Part shown: positions 15,664 to 23,823 of the stretch, in pieces | Layout of the letters: each line of letters begins with the position of its first letter | Position numbering within the stretch: the stretch's first letter is position 1 | NCBI GenBank assembly: GCA_021795235.1 | Contig: JAJYPP010000020.1 | Span: 1 to 49,799 of the forward strand | DNA: 49,799 nucleotides | Source of the DNA: a bacterium | GTDB taxonomy: Bacteria > Chloroflexota > Dormibacteria > Aeolococcales > Bog-877 | Reading direction: 5' to 3' | The notes under the pieces: model-generated | Seen by the model: the letters and a program-made list of their open reading frames with translations, nothing else | Told to the model about the DNA's origin: nothing | Databases searched by the model: none | Made by a program: the position numbers and the translations under genes

Positions 15664-17140
15664 GGTCCTGAAGCTGGTTGCTGATCCAGCGGGTGATGTC
15701 GTTGCGGCGCACTACCTGGCGCATCTGGCGGGCCCGGCTGGCGCGGTAGCGCTTGGCCATGGTGAGGGCGGAGTGCAGGGCCTCCGCGGTCTGGTCGATG
15801 TCGAATGGATTGATACCCAGAGCGTGCGGGCCGAGCTCCTCGTAGCTGCCCGCGTTCTCACTCAGGACCAGGACGCCGTCGCGCTCGTTGCAGAGCACCC
15901 CCTCCTTGGACACCAAGTTCATGCCGTCGTAGATGGGATTGACCAGGAGTGCGTCATAGGACTTGTAGGCGGCGACGGCCCGATGGAGGTTGTCGGCCAC
16001 TTCCAGGCGGATCGGCAGCCAGGTCCCGGTCTGAAACCGTCGGTTGACGCGCGCGGTGGCGGCCACCAGAGCCCCGAGGTAGGCGCGGTAGGCGTCCACG
16101 TTCTGACGGCTGCGCTGCAGCAGGGCCCAGAAGACGACCCGGCCGCGGAGCTCGGGGTGAGCCTCCAGCAGCCGCTCGTACGCCAGGAACCCGCGCACGA
16201 TGTTCTTGCTGAGATCGGTCCGGTCGACCCTTAGGATGAGCATCTCCGGACGCCAGGCTGCAATGAGTTCCTCTTCCTTCCGGACCGCCTCACTGGCGGC
16301 CATCTTGGTCATGCCGCTGATGTCGATGGAGATCGGGTAGGCGCGTACCCAGACGGAGCGCCCCTCGTAGAAGACGATGCGCTGGCGATGGTCCACCCCC
16401 AAGCCCAGGTTCTCCTCACAGGTCATGAGGAAGTTGCGCACGTCCAGGCTCGTCTGCAGGCCCACCACGTCGTTGCCCAGGAGCCCGGTCATGATCCCGT
16501 CCCGCATGTGGCGCGGGATCACCTTCCAGTACTGAGGGGTGGGCCAGGGGATGTGGATGAAGTGCTGCAGCCTGGCCTCCGGGAGCTGAGCTCGGACCAT
16601 CGCGGGCATGAGGTAGAGGTGGTAGTCCTGGGTCATCACGAGGGGCCGCAGCGACGTCCTGCCGGCCACCTGGACCACCTTGTCGGCGAACTCCTGGTTG
16701 ACTCGGACGTAGCCCTCCCGCCAGGCGCGCCCGGTGGCGGAGTCGAGGATCGGCTCCCTGCCGAGGTCCCAGAGATAGTGCTGGATGAACCATAGGAGTG
16801 GGTTGCTGATCTGGTTGTAGTAGAGATCGTAGGCCTCGGGTTCGGGCTCGACGAAGACCACCCGGAAGGTCTCGTTGTCGTCGGTGGTCACCTCCACCAC
16901 GCCGTCCGCTCCCGCCTTCTGGATCAGGGCCTGGTCGGCCTCGCCCCGCGCGGCGCCGATCCAGGTGGAATTGCTCGACCGGGCCAGCGACGCCATGGCG
17001 GTCACCAGGCCGCCGCCCCCTCGGGTGACCCGGTCCACCCCGTCGGGCCCCAGGTGGGCGTCGATCGGAGGACGGTTGGCGACCACGATCGTCTGCCATC
17101 CCTGCAGCATCCGCCGCAGGTAGGACTCGATACCGGGCAT
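15641..17140 (-). CDS. otsA: Alpha,alpha-trehalose-phosphate synthase (GT20)
   Basis: A 499-residue GT-B glycosyltransferase of family GT20, making trehalose 6-phosphate from nucleotide-glucose and glucose 6-phosphate. It has V-V-A-N-R-P-P (start of the N-terminal Rossmann domain), a G-G-G-G-L-V loop, the Y-H-L-Y-L-M-P-A and H-I-P-W-P segments, V-D-R-T-D-L-S-K-N-I near the donor site, and the C-terminal D-G-M-N-L-V-S-K-E and L-S-E-N-A-G-S, all conserved in OtsA. Length is usual. CATCCT lies seven bases before the ATG with no ribosome site, so the mRNA may be leaderless. Trehalose is a desiccation and osmotic protectant, consistent with a soil-type lifestyle (inference). Confidence 0.92.
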   Translation of the reverse strand: MPGIESYLRRMLQGWQTIVVANRPPIDAHLGPDGVDRVTRGGGGLVTAMASLARSSNSTWIGAARGEADQALIQKAGADGVVEVTTDDNETFRVVFVEPEPEAYDLYYNQISNPLLWFIQHYLWDLGREPILDSATGRAWREGYVRVNQEFADKVVQVAGRTSLRPLVMTQDYHLYLMPAMVRAQLPEARLQHFIHIPWPTPQYWKVIPRHMRDGIMTGLLGNDVVGLQTSLDVRNFLMTCEENLGLGVDHRQRIVFYEGRSVWVRAYPISIDISGMTKMAASEAVRKEEELIAAWRPEMLILRVDRTDLSKNIVRGFLAYERLLEAHPELRGRVVFWALLQRSRQNVDAYRAYLGALVAATARVNRRFQTGTWLPIRLEVADNLHRAVAAYKSYDALLVNPIYDGMNLVSKEGVLCNERDGVLVLSENAGSYEELGPHALGINPFDIDQTAEALHSALTMAKRYRASRARQMRQVVRRNDITRWISNQLQDLNDLLSQ

Positions 17141-17480
17141 GCCGCATAGGATGACGGACCAACCCTAGGGCGTGGGGGGAGCCACTCGCCAGCTGGGCCT
17201 AGAGGGCCGCTCGGCTCCCCATCACCGGGGGCCACGGCCCTGAACCGGCGCTGCTGGCTACGATCTCGCAGCGCGAGGCACCTGAGTGGCGGAGAGGCCG
17301 AAGATGCCGGGCGGCGCCGCGGGCAGTGCTAACGATGGACGGCGGGCTTGGGGTGGTTCTCCGATCGGGCCCGAAGAGGTTGGCTGGCGTCCGCCTGGTT
17401 CCGCTCCTTGCGCCGGCTGACTCGGATGACGTCCACCCGATCAACCCCAGGGGCTGCGCGTACACGCGCCGGGGCGTCCC
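17141..17480. other. 340-base stretch without a gene
   Basis: It lies between the start of otsA and the end of arsR. A D-arm-like and an anticodon-loop-like patch recalls tRNA-Ser (about 17270-17345), but no acceptor stem or proper T arm can be drawn. Open frames here have no family similarity. Confidence 0.45.
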
Positions 17481-17837
17481 TCAGCAGCAACTCGGGTCGA
17501 TCACCCGTGCAATCGCCGCCAGCGCGGCACGCGCGACCGTGTAGTGGGCCTCCCGGCCGCTTGGCGTGCGGGTGAGCAAGCCCGCCCGCTGAAGCTGGCC
17601 GAGGTGGTGGCTCACGGTGGCGTCACTCAGACCCAGCACTCCCGCCAAGTCCAAGTTGCGCATCCCGACCGGGGCTGCCGCAATGACCAACGAGAGCATG
17701 CGCACCCGTACGGGGTCAGCCAACGCCTTGAGCCGAAGGGCCACCTCGAGCGCCTCGGCCTCAGTGAGGGCACGGGCCGCTGCGGGAACACAGCACAGCT
17801 CGCCTGACACATCGAGCAAGGGCAGCGACTTGGGCAT
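17481..17837 (-). CDS. arsR: ArsR/SmtB family arsenic-responsive repressor
   Basis: A 118-residue winged-helix regulator. It has A-L-A-D-P-V-R-V-R-M-L at the dimer/DNA side, the recognition helix in L-S-D-A-T-V-S-H-H-L-G-Q-L-Q-R-A-G-L-L, and a wing with R-E-A-H-Y-T-V. Vicinal cysteines C15-C16 near the N-terminus and C117-C118 at the extreme C-terminus are candidate As(III) ligands, a layout different from the C-V-C helix of E. coli ArsR. The ATG at 17837 is chosen; an in-frame start at 17900 would run through the operator. It is divergent from arsM and should repress both until arsenite binds. Confidence 0.87.
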   Translation of the reverse strand: MPKSLPLLDVSGELCCVPAAARALTEAEALEVALRLKALADPVRVRMLSLVIAAAPVGMRNLDLAGVLGLSDATVSHHLGQLQRAGLLTRTPSGREAHYTVARAALAAIARVIDPSCC

Positions 17838-17856
17838 ACCGCCATCCTCGCACTCG

Positions 17857-17874
17857 CCTTGACAAATGTCAAGG
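17857..17874. promoter_or_regulatory. ArsR operator overlapping divergent promoters
   Basis: A perfect palindrome, CCTTGACA-AA-TGTCAAGG. Its left arm provides TTGACA (17859-17864), the -35 of arsM, with TAACAT as -10 (17882-17887) at exactly 17 bp. Its right arm gives TTGACA on the other strand (17872-17867), with GAGGAT (17849-17844) 17 bp on and six bases before the arsR ATG. A repressor bound here would cover both -35 boxes. Confidence 0.75.
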
Positions 17875-17925
17875 CTTGGGCTAACATCCCCCCGAGACAT
17901 GCGTCAATCCACAGGAGTCATCGCC

Positions 17926-18738
17926 ATGAAACCGAGCCCCGACCCCGACGGAATCCGCGAAACCGTCAGGCGCCGCTACTCTGAGGCCGCCATTTCCGGC
18001 GCCCGGGGCATGGAGCTGGAGGCACCCCACAGCGGCGCAGCGACGCCCCGCTGCTGCGGCGCCGCGAGCGCGGACGCCGCCAACGCGACTGGCCCTGATG
18101 CGTTCGGTGCCGGGCTCTACAGCCCCGAGGCGACTGAGGGCGCCACCGAGGCGGCGGTAGCGGCCTCGCTCGGCTGCGGGGTGCCCACCGCGGTGGCCGA
18201 CCTGCACCCCGGCGAGACCGTGCTCGACCTGGGCTCAGGCGCTGGGGCGGACGTGCTGATCTCAGCCCGCCGGGTTGGACCGACGGGCAAGGCCATTGGG
18301 CTGGACATGACCGAGGAGATGCTCGACCTGGCCCGCCGCAACGCCGTCGGGGCTGGAGCCACCAATGTCCAGTTCCTCCGCGGCTACCTCGAGGACATCC
18401 CCCTGCCCGACGCCAGCGTCGACGTGGTGATCTCCAACTGCGTGATCAATCTCGCCGCCGACAAGAACCTGGTGCTGGCCGAGGCCGCCCGCGTTCTCCG
18501 AGCCGGCGGCCGCCTGGCCATCTCCGACGTGGTCGCCGACCCCGACATGGACGACACCACCCGAGCCGACATGGCGGCTTGGACCGGCTGCATCGCCGGT
18601 GCTCTGACCGTGCCGGACTACCGCTCGGCGCTCGCCCGCGCCGGGTTCACCGAGATCACCATCACCGAGAGCCATCGGGTGCATGCCCACGCCGCGAGCG
18701 CGATCATCCGCGCCCGCAAGCCCGCCGACGCACAATGA
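17926..18738 (+). CDS. arsM: Arsenite S-adenosylmethionine methyltransferase
   Basis: A 270-residue class I methyltransferase of the ArsM family, which methylates As(III) using S-adenosylmethionine. The SAM loop is V-L-D-L-G-S-G-A-G (99-107), then G-L-D-M-T-E-E-M. Cysteines expected for arsenite binding are present: C43-C44, C84 (L-G-C-G), C172 (S-N-C-V-I-N-L) and C222 (T-G-C-I-A-G-A). The ATG has AGGAG eight bases upstream. It is divergent from arsR with a shared operator. No arsenite efflux pump (ArsB/Acr3) or arsenate reductase is nearby, so detoxification here rests on methylation and escape of methylated arsenic. Confidence 0.92.
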   Translation: MKPSPDPDGIRETVRRRYSEAAISGARGMELEAPHSGAATPRCCGAASADAANATGPDAFGAGLYSPEATEGATEAAVAASLGCGVPTAVADLHPGETVLDLGSGAGADVLISARRVGPTGKAIGLDMTEEMLDLARRNAVGAGATNVQFLRGYLEDIPLPDASVDVVISNCVINLAADKNLVLAEAARVLRAGGRLAISDVVADPDMDDTTRADMAAWTGCIAGALTVPDYRSALARAGFTEITITESHRVHAHAASAIIRARKPADAQ

Positions 18739-18756
18739 CCCGCGGCCCGGCGGGCC

Positions 18757-19812
18757 CTATCTGAAGCTCTCCTGGATGTGGTCCAGTTCGGCCGCGCCCG
18801 GGCACAGGCTGGAGAAGGGCAACTCGGAGAGCGCCGCCTCAGGGGTGCCGGCCAGCTCATGCATGTCCTGGCTGGACTCGTCCACGTAGAGGAGCCCGGT
18901 CACAATCTCGCCGTGGCCGGTGCGTTCACGCAGGTAGGACTCCACCTGCCCACGATCCCTGGGATCGTAGCCGTCAGGAACGGCCCGGAAGCGGACGGTC
19001 CCGCCGTCGTGCATGGTCACCTCGGTGGCCCGGCCCCGAGCCAGCGAGCCCACGATCTCCTCGTGCTCCGCGATGAAGTCCGCCTCGATCTCGCGAAGTT
19101 CGTGGTCGCGCATGTAGCGGTAGCTCTTGGTCGAGCCCTCGTGGTCGTTGAACTGGACGCAGGGCGAGATGACGTCCACCAGGGCGAACCCTCGGTGGGC
19201 CACGGCCGCCTTCAGGATCGGGATCAACTGCCCCTTGTCCCCTGAGAAGCCTCGAGCCAGAAAGGTGGCGCCCAGACTGAGCCCGAGCAGGATCGGGTCC
19301 AGGGGCTGCAGCAGGTTGGCAACCCCACGGCGGGAGCGCGAGCCGACATCGGCAGAGGCCGAGAACTGACCCTTGGTGAGCCCGTATACGCCGTTGTTCT
19401 CGATCAGGTAGACCATCTTCACGTTGCGGCGGATGGCGTGGGCCAGGTTGCCCAGCCCGATCGACAAGGAGTCGCCGTCGCCGGAGACTCCAACCAGGAG
19501 CAGCTCGCGGTTGGCGGCGCTGGCGCCGGTGGCGATGGTGGCCATCCGTCCGTGCACCGAGTTGAAGCCGTGAGCACGGCTCACGAAGTAGGCCGGGGTC
19601 TTGGAGGAGCAGCCGATCCCGCTGAGCTTGGCGATCAGGTGGGGCGGCAGGGACAGCTGCCAAAAGACCTCGATCAGAGCTGCGGTTATGGAGTCGTGCC
19701 CGCAACCCGCGCAGAGCGTCGACATCCCCCCCTGGTAGTCCTGCAGAGTCAGCCCCAGCTCATTGCGGGCCAGCGGCAGCAGCGGGATGAGCGGCTTAGT
19801 GATGGAAGGCAC
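18757..19812 (-). CDS. korB: 2-oxoacid:ferredoxin oxidoreductase, beta subunit
   Basis: A 351-residue thiamine-diphosphate subunit. The ThDP motif is G-D-G-D (111-114) to E-N-N-G-V-Y (138-143). Four cysteines, C34-x-x-C37, C68 (G-I-G-C-S-S) and C218 (S-P-C-V), match the intrinsic [4Fe-4S] ligand set of two-subunit OFOR/KOR enzymes. With KorA it would oxidise 2-oxoglutarate or pyruvate with CoA, giving acyl-CoA, CO2 and reduced ferredoxin, or the reverse. Substrate preference is not certain. It begins two bases after the korA stop, so the two are co-translated. The C-terminal tail of about 60 residues is typical of the actinobacterial-type KorB. Confidence 0.92.
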   Translation of the reverse strand: MPSITKPLIPLLPLARNELGLTLQDYQGGMSTLCAGCGHDSITAALIEVFWQLSLPPHLIAKLSGIGCSSKTPAYFVSRAHGFNSVHGRMATIATGASAANRELLLVGVSGDGDSLSIGLGNLAHAIRRNVKMVYLIENNGVYGLTKGQFSASADVGSRSRRGVANLLQPLDPILLGLSLGATFLARGFSGDKGQLIPILKAAVAHRGFALVDVISPCVQFNDHEGSTKSYRYMRDHELREIEADFIAEHEEIVGSLARGRATEVTMHDGGTVRFRAVPDGYDPRDRGQVESYLRERTGHGEIVTGLLYVDESSQDMHELAGTPEAALSELPFSSLCPGAAELDHIQESFR

Positions 19813-19814
19813 GG

Positions 19815-21656
19815 TCAGACCTCCAACTGACTCTCGATCTGATGGACGACCTGGCCGGCGCTCGGCGGCAGCCCACCGTAGATGAGCACCGAGCGCAAGC
19901 CCGCGGCCGGCGCCCTCGCCTCAATCTCCAGCAGCGAGCGCAGCTGAGCGTCGCGGTTCTGCTCGACGATGAAGCAAACCGGGTGTTGAGCGATGAAGGA
20001 GCTGACCTCGTCGCCGAAGGGAAAGCCGCGGATGCGCATGTAGCTGGCGGCGGTTCCCCGGGCCGCCAGGATCTCCACCGCCTCCTTCACCGCCAGCTCG
20101 CAGCTGCCCATGGTGATGACCCCGACCCTGGCCTCGGGGACGATCTGGATCAGCGGCCGGGGCATGTGGCTGGCGGCCGCCCGGTGCTTGCGCAGGAGGC
20201 GGTCGACCACCTGCTGGTAGGCCTCCTCCTGCTCCGTGTAGCCTCCCAACCGATCGTGGCCGGAACCCCTGACCAAGTAGGCGCCACGACCGTCGACCCC
20301 CGGCAGGGTGCGCGCGGTGACCCCCATCTCATCCTCGTCGTCGTAGCGGTCGAAGCGTCCGATGGCGTCCAGCTCCGCGGACCCCAGCACCCGGCCGCGG
20401 TCGGGCCGGTAGGAGTCGTCCCAAGCCAGCTTCGGCACCACCCAGTCGTTCATGCCGATGTCCAGGTCGGACATGACCAGAACCGGGGTCTGGAATCGCT
20501 CGGCCAGGTCGAACGCCGCGACCATGAACTGGAAGCACTCGGCGGGATCGGCGGGAAACAGGAGCAGATGCTTGGTGTCGCCGTGGGAGGCGTAGGCCGC
20601 CATCAGGATGTCCGCCTGCTGGACCCGAGTGGGCATCCCCGTAGAGGGCCCGGCGCGTTGAACATCGACCACCACCGCCGGGATCTCCGTGTAGTAGGCG
20701 AGGCCCAGGAGCTCGTTCATCAAGGAGAGTCCCGGGCCGGAGGTGGAGGTGAAGGCCCGGGCCCCAGCCCAGCTGGCTCCGATCACCACACCCAGAGCCG
20801 CCAGCTCGTCCTCGGCCTGGACGATCAGATAGTTGTTGGTAAAGGGCGGTTCGCCGGGCCGGGCTTCAGGGTTGGGCTGCCGCCGGTACTGGGAGCACAG
20901 GCGGGTGAAGTTGTCCATCACCGAGGTCGCCGGCGTTATCGGGTACCATCCAGCGACCGTCGCGCCAGCATAGACGGCCCCCAGGGCGATGGCGGTGTTC
21001 CCGTCGATCAGGATCAGATCGCCAGTCCGGTCGCTGCGCTCGAGATGGAATGGGAGCGGACAGGGGAGATGCTCCAGCGCGTAGTCGTGTCCCAGCCGAA
21101 GCGCCAGCTGGTTGGCCTCCAGCAGCGGCTGCCGGTTCCCGTAGCTCTCCCTCAGCAGCTCGGCCAATACCTCCGGATCGATCGCCAGCAGGGCCGCCAG
21201 GGCCCCGGCGTAGGCCACGTTCTTCATGAGCACGCGCTCCCGGGAGCTGCGGAAGCGATCGCCGCAGAGCCGGGCCAGAGGAACGCCCAGGAAGGTGACG
21301 TCGTCGCGCCGCAGGTTGGCATCCAGGGGCCAGCTGTCGTCGAAGAGCACATACCCCTGCGACCGCACCTCAGCGATGTCCTCGGCATAGGTCTGCCCGT
21401 TCATGGCCGCCATCAGGTCGTAGTCCCGACTGCGAGCGGTGTGCCCGTCGGCGCTGACCCTGATCTCGTACCAGGTCGGCAGTCCCTGGATGTTGGAAGG
21501 GAACAGGTTCTTGCCCGAGACCGGCACCCCCATGCGGAATATGGCCTGCATCAGCAGGCTGTTGGCGGTGGCTGAGCCGGTCCCGTTCACGTTGGCGAGC
21601 TTGATGGCGAAGTCGTTGACCCCGGCCAGCCCGTCGGCTACCTTCGCCGGCACCAC
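19815..21656 (-). CDS. korA: 2-oxoacid:ferredoxin oxidoreductase, alpha (gamma-alpha fused) subunit
   Basis: About 613 residues. The N-terminal gamma-type domain (A-N-V-N-G-T-G-S-A-T-A-N, F-P-S-N-I-Q-G-L-P-T-W) is fused to the alpha ThDP-pyrimidine domain with G-W-Y-P-I-T-P-A-T-S, the conserved Glu in Q-A-E-D-E-L-A-A, T-S-T-S-G-P-G-L-S-L-M and Q-R-A-G-P-S-T-G-M-P-T. This is the large subunit of KorAB. The GTG at 21656 is preferred because GGAGG sits five bases upstream; a TTG at 21668 opens the same frame. It lies 31 bases after the FAD/iron-sulfur oxidoreductase gene on the same strand, suggesting one operon that makes or uses reduced ferredoxin. Confidence 0.92.
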   Translation of the reverse strand: MVPAKVADGLAGVNDFAIKLANVNGTGSATANSLLMQAIFRMGVPVSGKNLFPSNIQGLPTWYEIRVSADGHTARSRDYDLMAAMNGQTYAEDIAEVRSQGYVLFDDSWPLDANLRRDDVTFLGVPLARLCGDRFRSSRERVLMKNVAYAGALAALLAIDPEVLAELLRESYGNRQPLLEANQLALRLGHDYALEHLPCPLPFHLERSDRTGDLILIDGNTAIALGAVYAGATVAGWYPITPATSVMDNFTRLCSQYRRQPNPEARPGEPPFTNNYLIVQAEDELAALGVVIGASWAGARAFTSTSGPGLSLMNELLGLAYYTEIPAVVVDVQRAGPSTGMPTRVQQADILMAAYASHGDTKHLLLFPADPAECFQFMVAAFDLAERFQTPVLVMSDLDIGMNDWVVPKLAWDDSYRPDRGRVLGSAELDAIGRFDRYDDEDEMGVTARTLPGVDGRGAYLVRGSGHDRLGGYTEQEEAYQQVVDRLLRKHRAAASHMPRPLIQIVPEARVGVITMGSCELAVKEAVEILAARGTAASYMRIRGFPFGDEVSSFIAQHPVCFIVEQNRDAQLRSLLEIEARAPAAGLRSVLIYGGLPPSAGQVVHQIESQLEV

Positions 21657-21687
21657 AGCTACCTCCAAGTTTGCAGAACCCAGATTG

Positions 21688-23517
21688 TCACTTGATGGGA
21701 ATCCCGACCCGGCCGGCGTAGGAAAGCTGAAGGTCGAACTTGACCATGTCCCAGGCGGCGGTCGGGCAACGCTCGGCGCACAGCCCGCAATGCACGCAGA
21801 GGTTCTCGTCCTTCACCATCACCCGGCCGGTCTGCTTCAGGGGTTCGGAGATGAAGAGGGCCTGGTCGGGGTTGGTCGGAGGAGTGGTGAGGAGTTCGTC
21901 GAGTTGGGTCGCCTCCAGACCATCGGCCGCCAGGATGGTCAGGCAGCGCACCGGACAGATGTCGATGCAGGCGTCACACTCGATGCACAGGGGCGCGTCG
22001 AAGGCGGTCTGGACATCGCAGTTCAGACAGCGCTGCACCTCCCGGGCGGTCGCCTCCGCGCTGAAACCCAACTCGACCTCCAGATTCAGCTCCTGGAAGC
22101 GGCGCGACAGCTCGAGATGGCGCATGGGCTGGCGGGAGGAGGGGTTGTAGTCGTTGTGATAGCTCCACTGGCTGAGGCCCATCTTCTGGCTCACCAGGTT
22201 CATGGTGGGAGCCGGCCGCTCGGTCACCGCCACCCCCTGGCAGTAGTTGTCGATGGAGATCGCCGCCTGGTGGCCGTGTTCCACCGCCCAGATGATGTTC
22301 TTGGCACCGAAGGCGGCATCCCCGCCGAAGAACACCCCGGGCAGGGTGGATTGCATGGTGACGTGATCCACCACCGGCACGTCCCACTCGCCGAACTCGA
22401 GCCCAAGGTCCCTCTCCACCCAGGGGAAGGCGTTCTCCTGCCCGATGGCGAGGATCAGGTCGTCGCAGGGGATGACGACCCGGTCTAGCACCCTGGAGTG
22501 GACCGCCTCCTGGTCCCACTCGACGACATCGAACTCCACCCCCACCAGCCGACCGTCCTCTCGCAGGAAGCGCCGGGGAGCATGGTTGATCACGATCTCA
22601 ACGCCCTCCTCCTCAGCATCTTCGAGCTCCCAGGGAGAGGCCTTGAAGAACCGGCGCGGGCGACGCGCCATCACCTTGATGTCCCGACCGCCCAATCGGC
22701 GGGCGGAGCGGCAGCAGTCCATCGCGGTGTTGCCGACGCCGATGATCAGCACCCGCTCACCGATCGCGGTCACGTGCGAGAAGGCGATCGACTCCAGCCA
22801 GTCGATGCCGATGTGGATGTGGGGGTCCTCGGGGTCGTCCCCGTGGCGACCGGGCAGCTCCAGCTCCTTGCCTCGGGGAGCGCCGCTGCCGATGAAGACG
22901 GCGTCGAAGCCCTCGGCCAGCAGCTGCCGCAGGCTCTCGATCGGGGTGCCGTAGCGGATGTCCACGCCCATCCCCAAGATGACCCCAACCTCCTGATCCA
23001 GGACGGCCGCGGGGAGGCGAAAGGCGGGGATGTTGGTACGCATCAGTCCGCCGGGCTGGTGGTGGCGCTCGAAGATGGTGACCTCATAGCCCAGCGGCAT
23101 GAGGTCGTTGGCGACCGTGAGCGCGGCTGGACCCGCCCCCACGCAGGCGATCCGCTTGCCATTCTTCGCCGCGGGCACGGCAGGCAGCCCCGCCTCGACA
23201 TCACCTCTGAGATCCGCCGCCACCCGCTTCAGGCGGCAGATTGCGACCGGATTCCCGTCCACCCGCTGGCGGCGGCAGGCGGGCTCGCAGGGGCGGTCGC
23301 AGGTGCGTCCCAGGATGGCGGGGAACACGTTGGACTGGCGGTTGAGCAGGTAGGCCTCGCCATAGCGCTCCTGTCCGATCAGCCGAATGTACTCGGGCAC
23401 GTTGGTGTGAGCAGGGCACGCCCACTGGCAATCCACCACCCGGTGGTAGTACTCGGGCTGGGTCACATCGGTCGGGCGCGGTGGCCCGATCCTGCTGGCC
23501 CCAGATCCCGTGGTCAT
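21688..23517 (-). CDS. FAD/NAD(P)-binding iron-sulfur oxidoreductase (GltD/NfnB-like with C-terminal ferredoxin domain)
   Basis: About 609 residues. The N-terminal Fe-S helical domain has C30-x3-C34 and C73-x3-C77-x3-C81, as in the GltD/DPYD family. An FAD Rossmann motif V-G-A-G-P-A (126-131) is followed by a NAD(P) Rossmann motif I-I-G-V-G-N-T-A-M-D. The C-terminus carries two ferredoxin-type sets, C-x-x-C-x-x-C-x3-C-P and C-x-x-C-x-x-C-x3-C-P, for two [4Fe-4S] clusters. It likely shuttles electrons between NAD(P)H and ferredoxin, serving KorAB next to it. It is not GltD proper, since no gltB is present. The ATG at 23517 is a best guess; the ribosome site is weak. Confidence 0.82.
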   Translation of the reverse strand: MTTGSGASRIGPPRPTDVTQPEYYHRVVDCQWACPAHTNVPEYIRLIGQERYGEAYLLNRQSNVFPAILGRTCDRPCEPACRRQRVDGNPVAICRLKRVAADLRGDVEAGLPAVPAAKNGKRIACVGAGPAALTVANDLMPLGYEVTIFERHHQPGGLMRTNIPAFRLPAAVLDQEVGVILGMGVDIRYGTPIESLRQLLAEGFDAVFIGSGAPRGKELELPGRHGDDPEDPHIHIGIDWLESIAFSHVTAIGERVLIIGVGNTAMDCCRSARRLGGRDIKVMARRPRRFFKASPWELEDAEEEGVEIVINHAPRRFLREDGRLVGVEFDVVEWDQEAVHSRVLDRVVIPCDDLILAIGQENAFPWVERDLGLEFGEWDVPVVDHVTMQSTLPGVFFGGDAAFGAKNIIWAVEHGHQAAISIDNYCQGVAVTERPAPTMNLVSQKMGLSQWSYHNDYNPSSRQPMRHLELSRRFQELNLEVELGFSAEATAREVQRCLNCDVQTAFDAPLCIECDACIDICPVRCLTILAADGLEATQLDELLTTPPTNPDQALFISEPLKQTGRVMVKDENLCVHCGLCAERCPTAAWDMVKFDLQLSYAGRVGIPIK

Positions 23518-23823
23518 CGGGACTCTGGGGCCTCCGGTGCCGGGTTCCGATGGCAGCCCGGGCGCGGTCGGCCCGCCTCCACAGCGCACTCAAGCCGCGG
23601 GCCGCCCCACCCCGGGGCGCTCAGTCCAGCCTCGATCCCATGCGCGACCACATCGATGATTGTGCGACGGGGTGGTGGCCCTTGCATAGGGGGCCCGCCG
23701 CCGGCCCGGCCGCGGGGCGGCCTCCGGCTGCCGGACAAGGGGGCCGAGTCAGCGTGCAATCACCTGCTTGGGCCGGGGAAACCTGCTGTTCGCCGGGCGG
23801 CTCGCTCCGCTACGATGCCTGGC
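23518..23823. other. Divergent intergenic region, Fe-S oxidoreductase / pntAA
   Basis: About 300 bases of GC-rich DNA between two divergent redox operons. The only promoter-like element seen is TACGAT at 23811-23816, seven bases before the GTG of pntAA. No clear operator palindrome was found. Confidence 0.4.

Noticed and set aside
17268..17385. Possible tRNA-Ser gene (D-arm-like CCTGAGTGGC and a TGCTAA loop)
   Set aside because: No acceptor stem can be paired, the T arm is missing and the spacing is wrong. At best a very old fragment.
22498..23823. Very long open frame extending pntAA upstream
   Set aside because: It is antisense to the FAD/iron-sulfur oxidoreductase and has no family similarity before the pntAA start.
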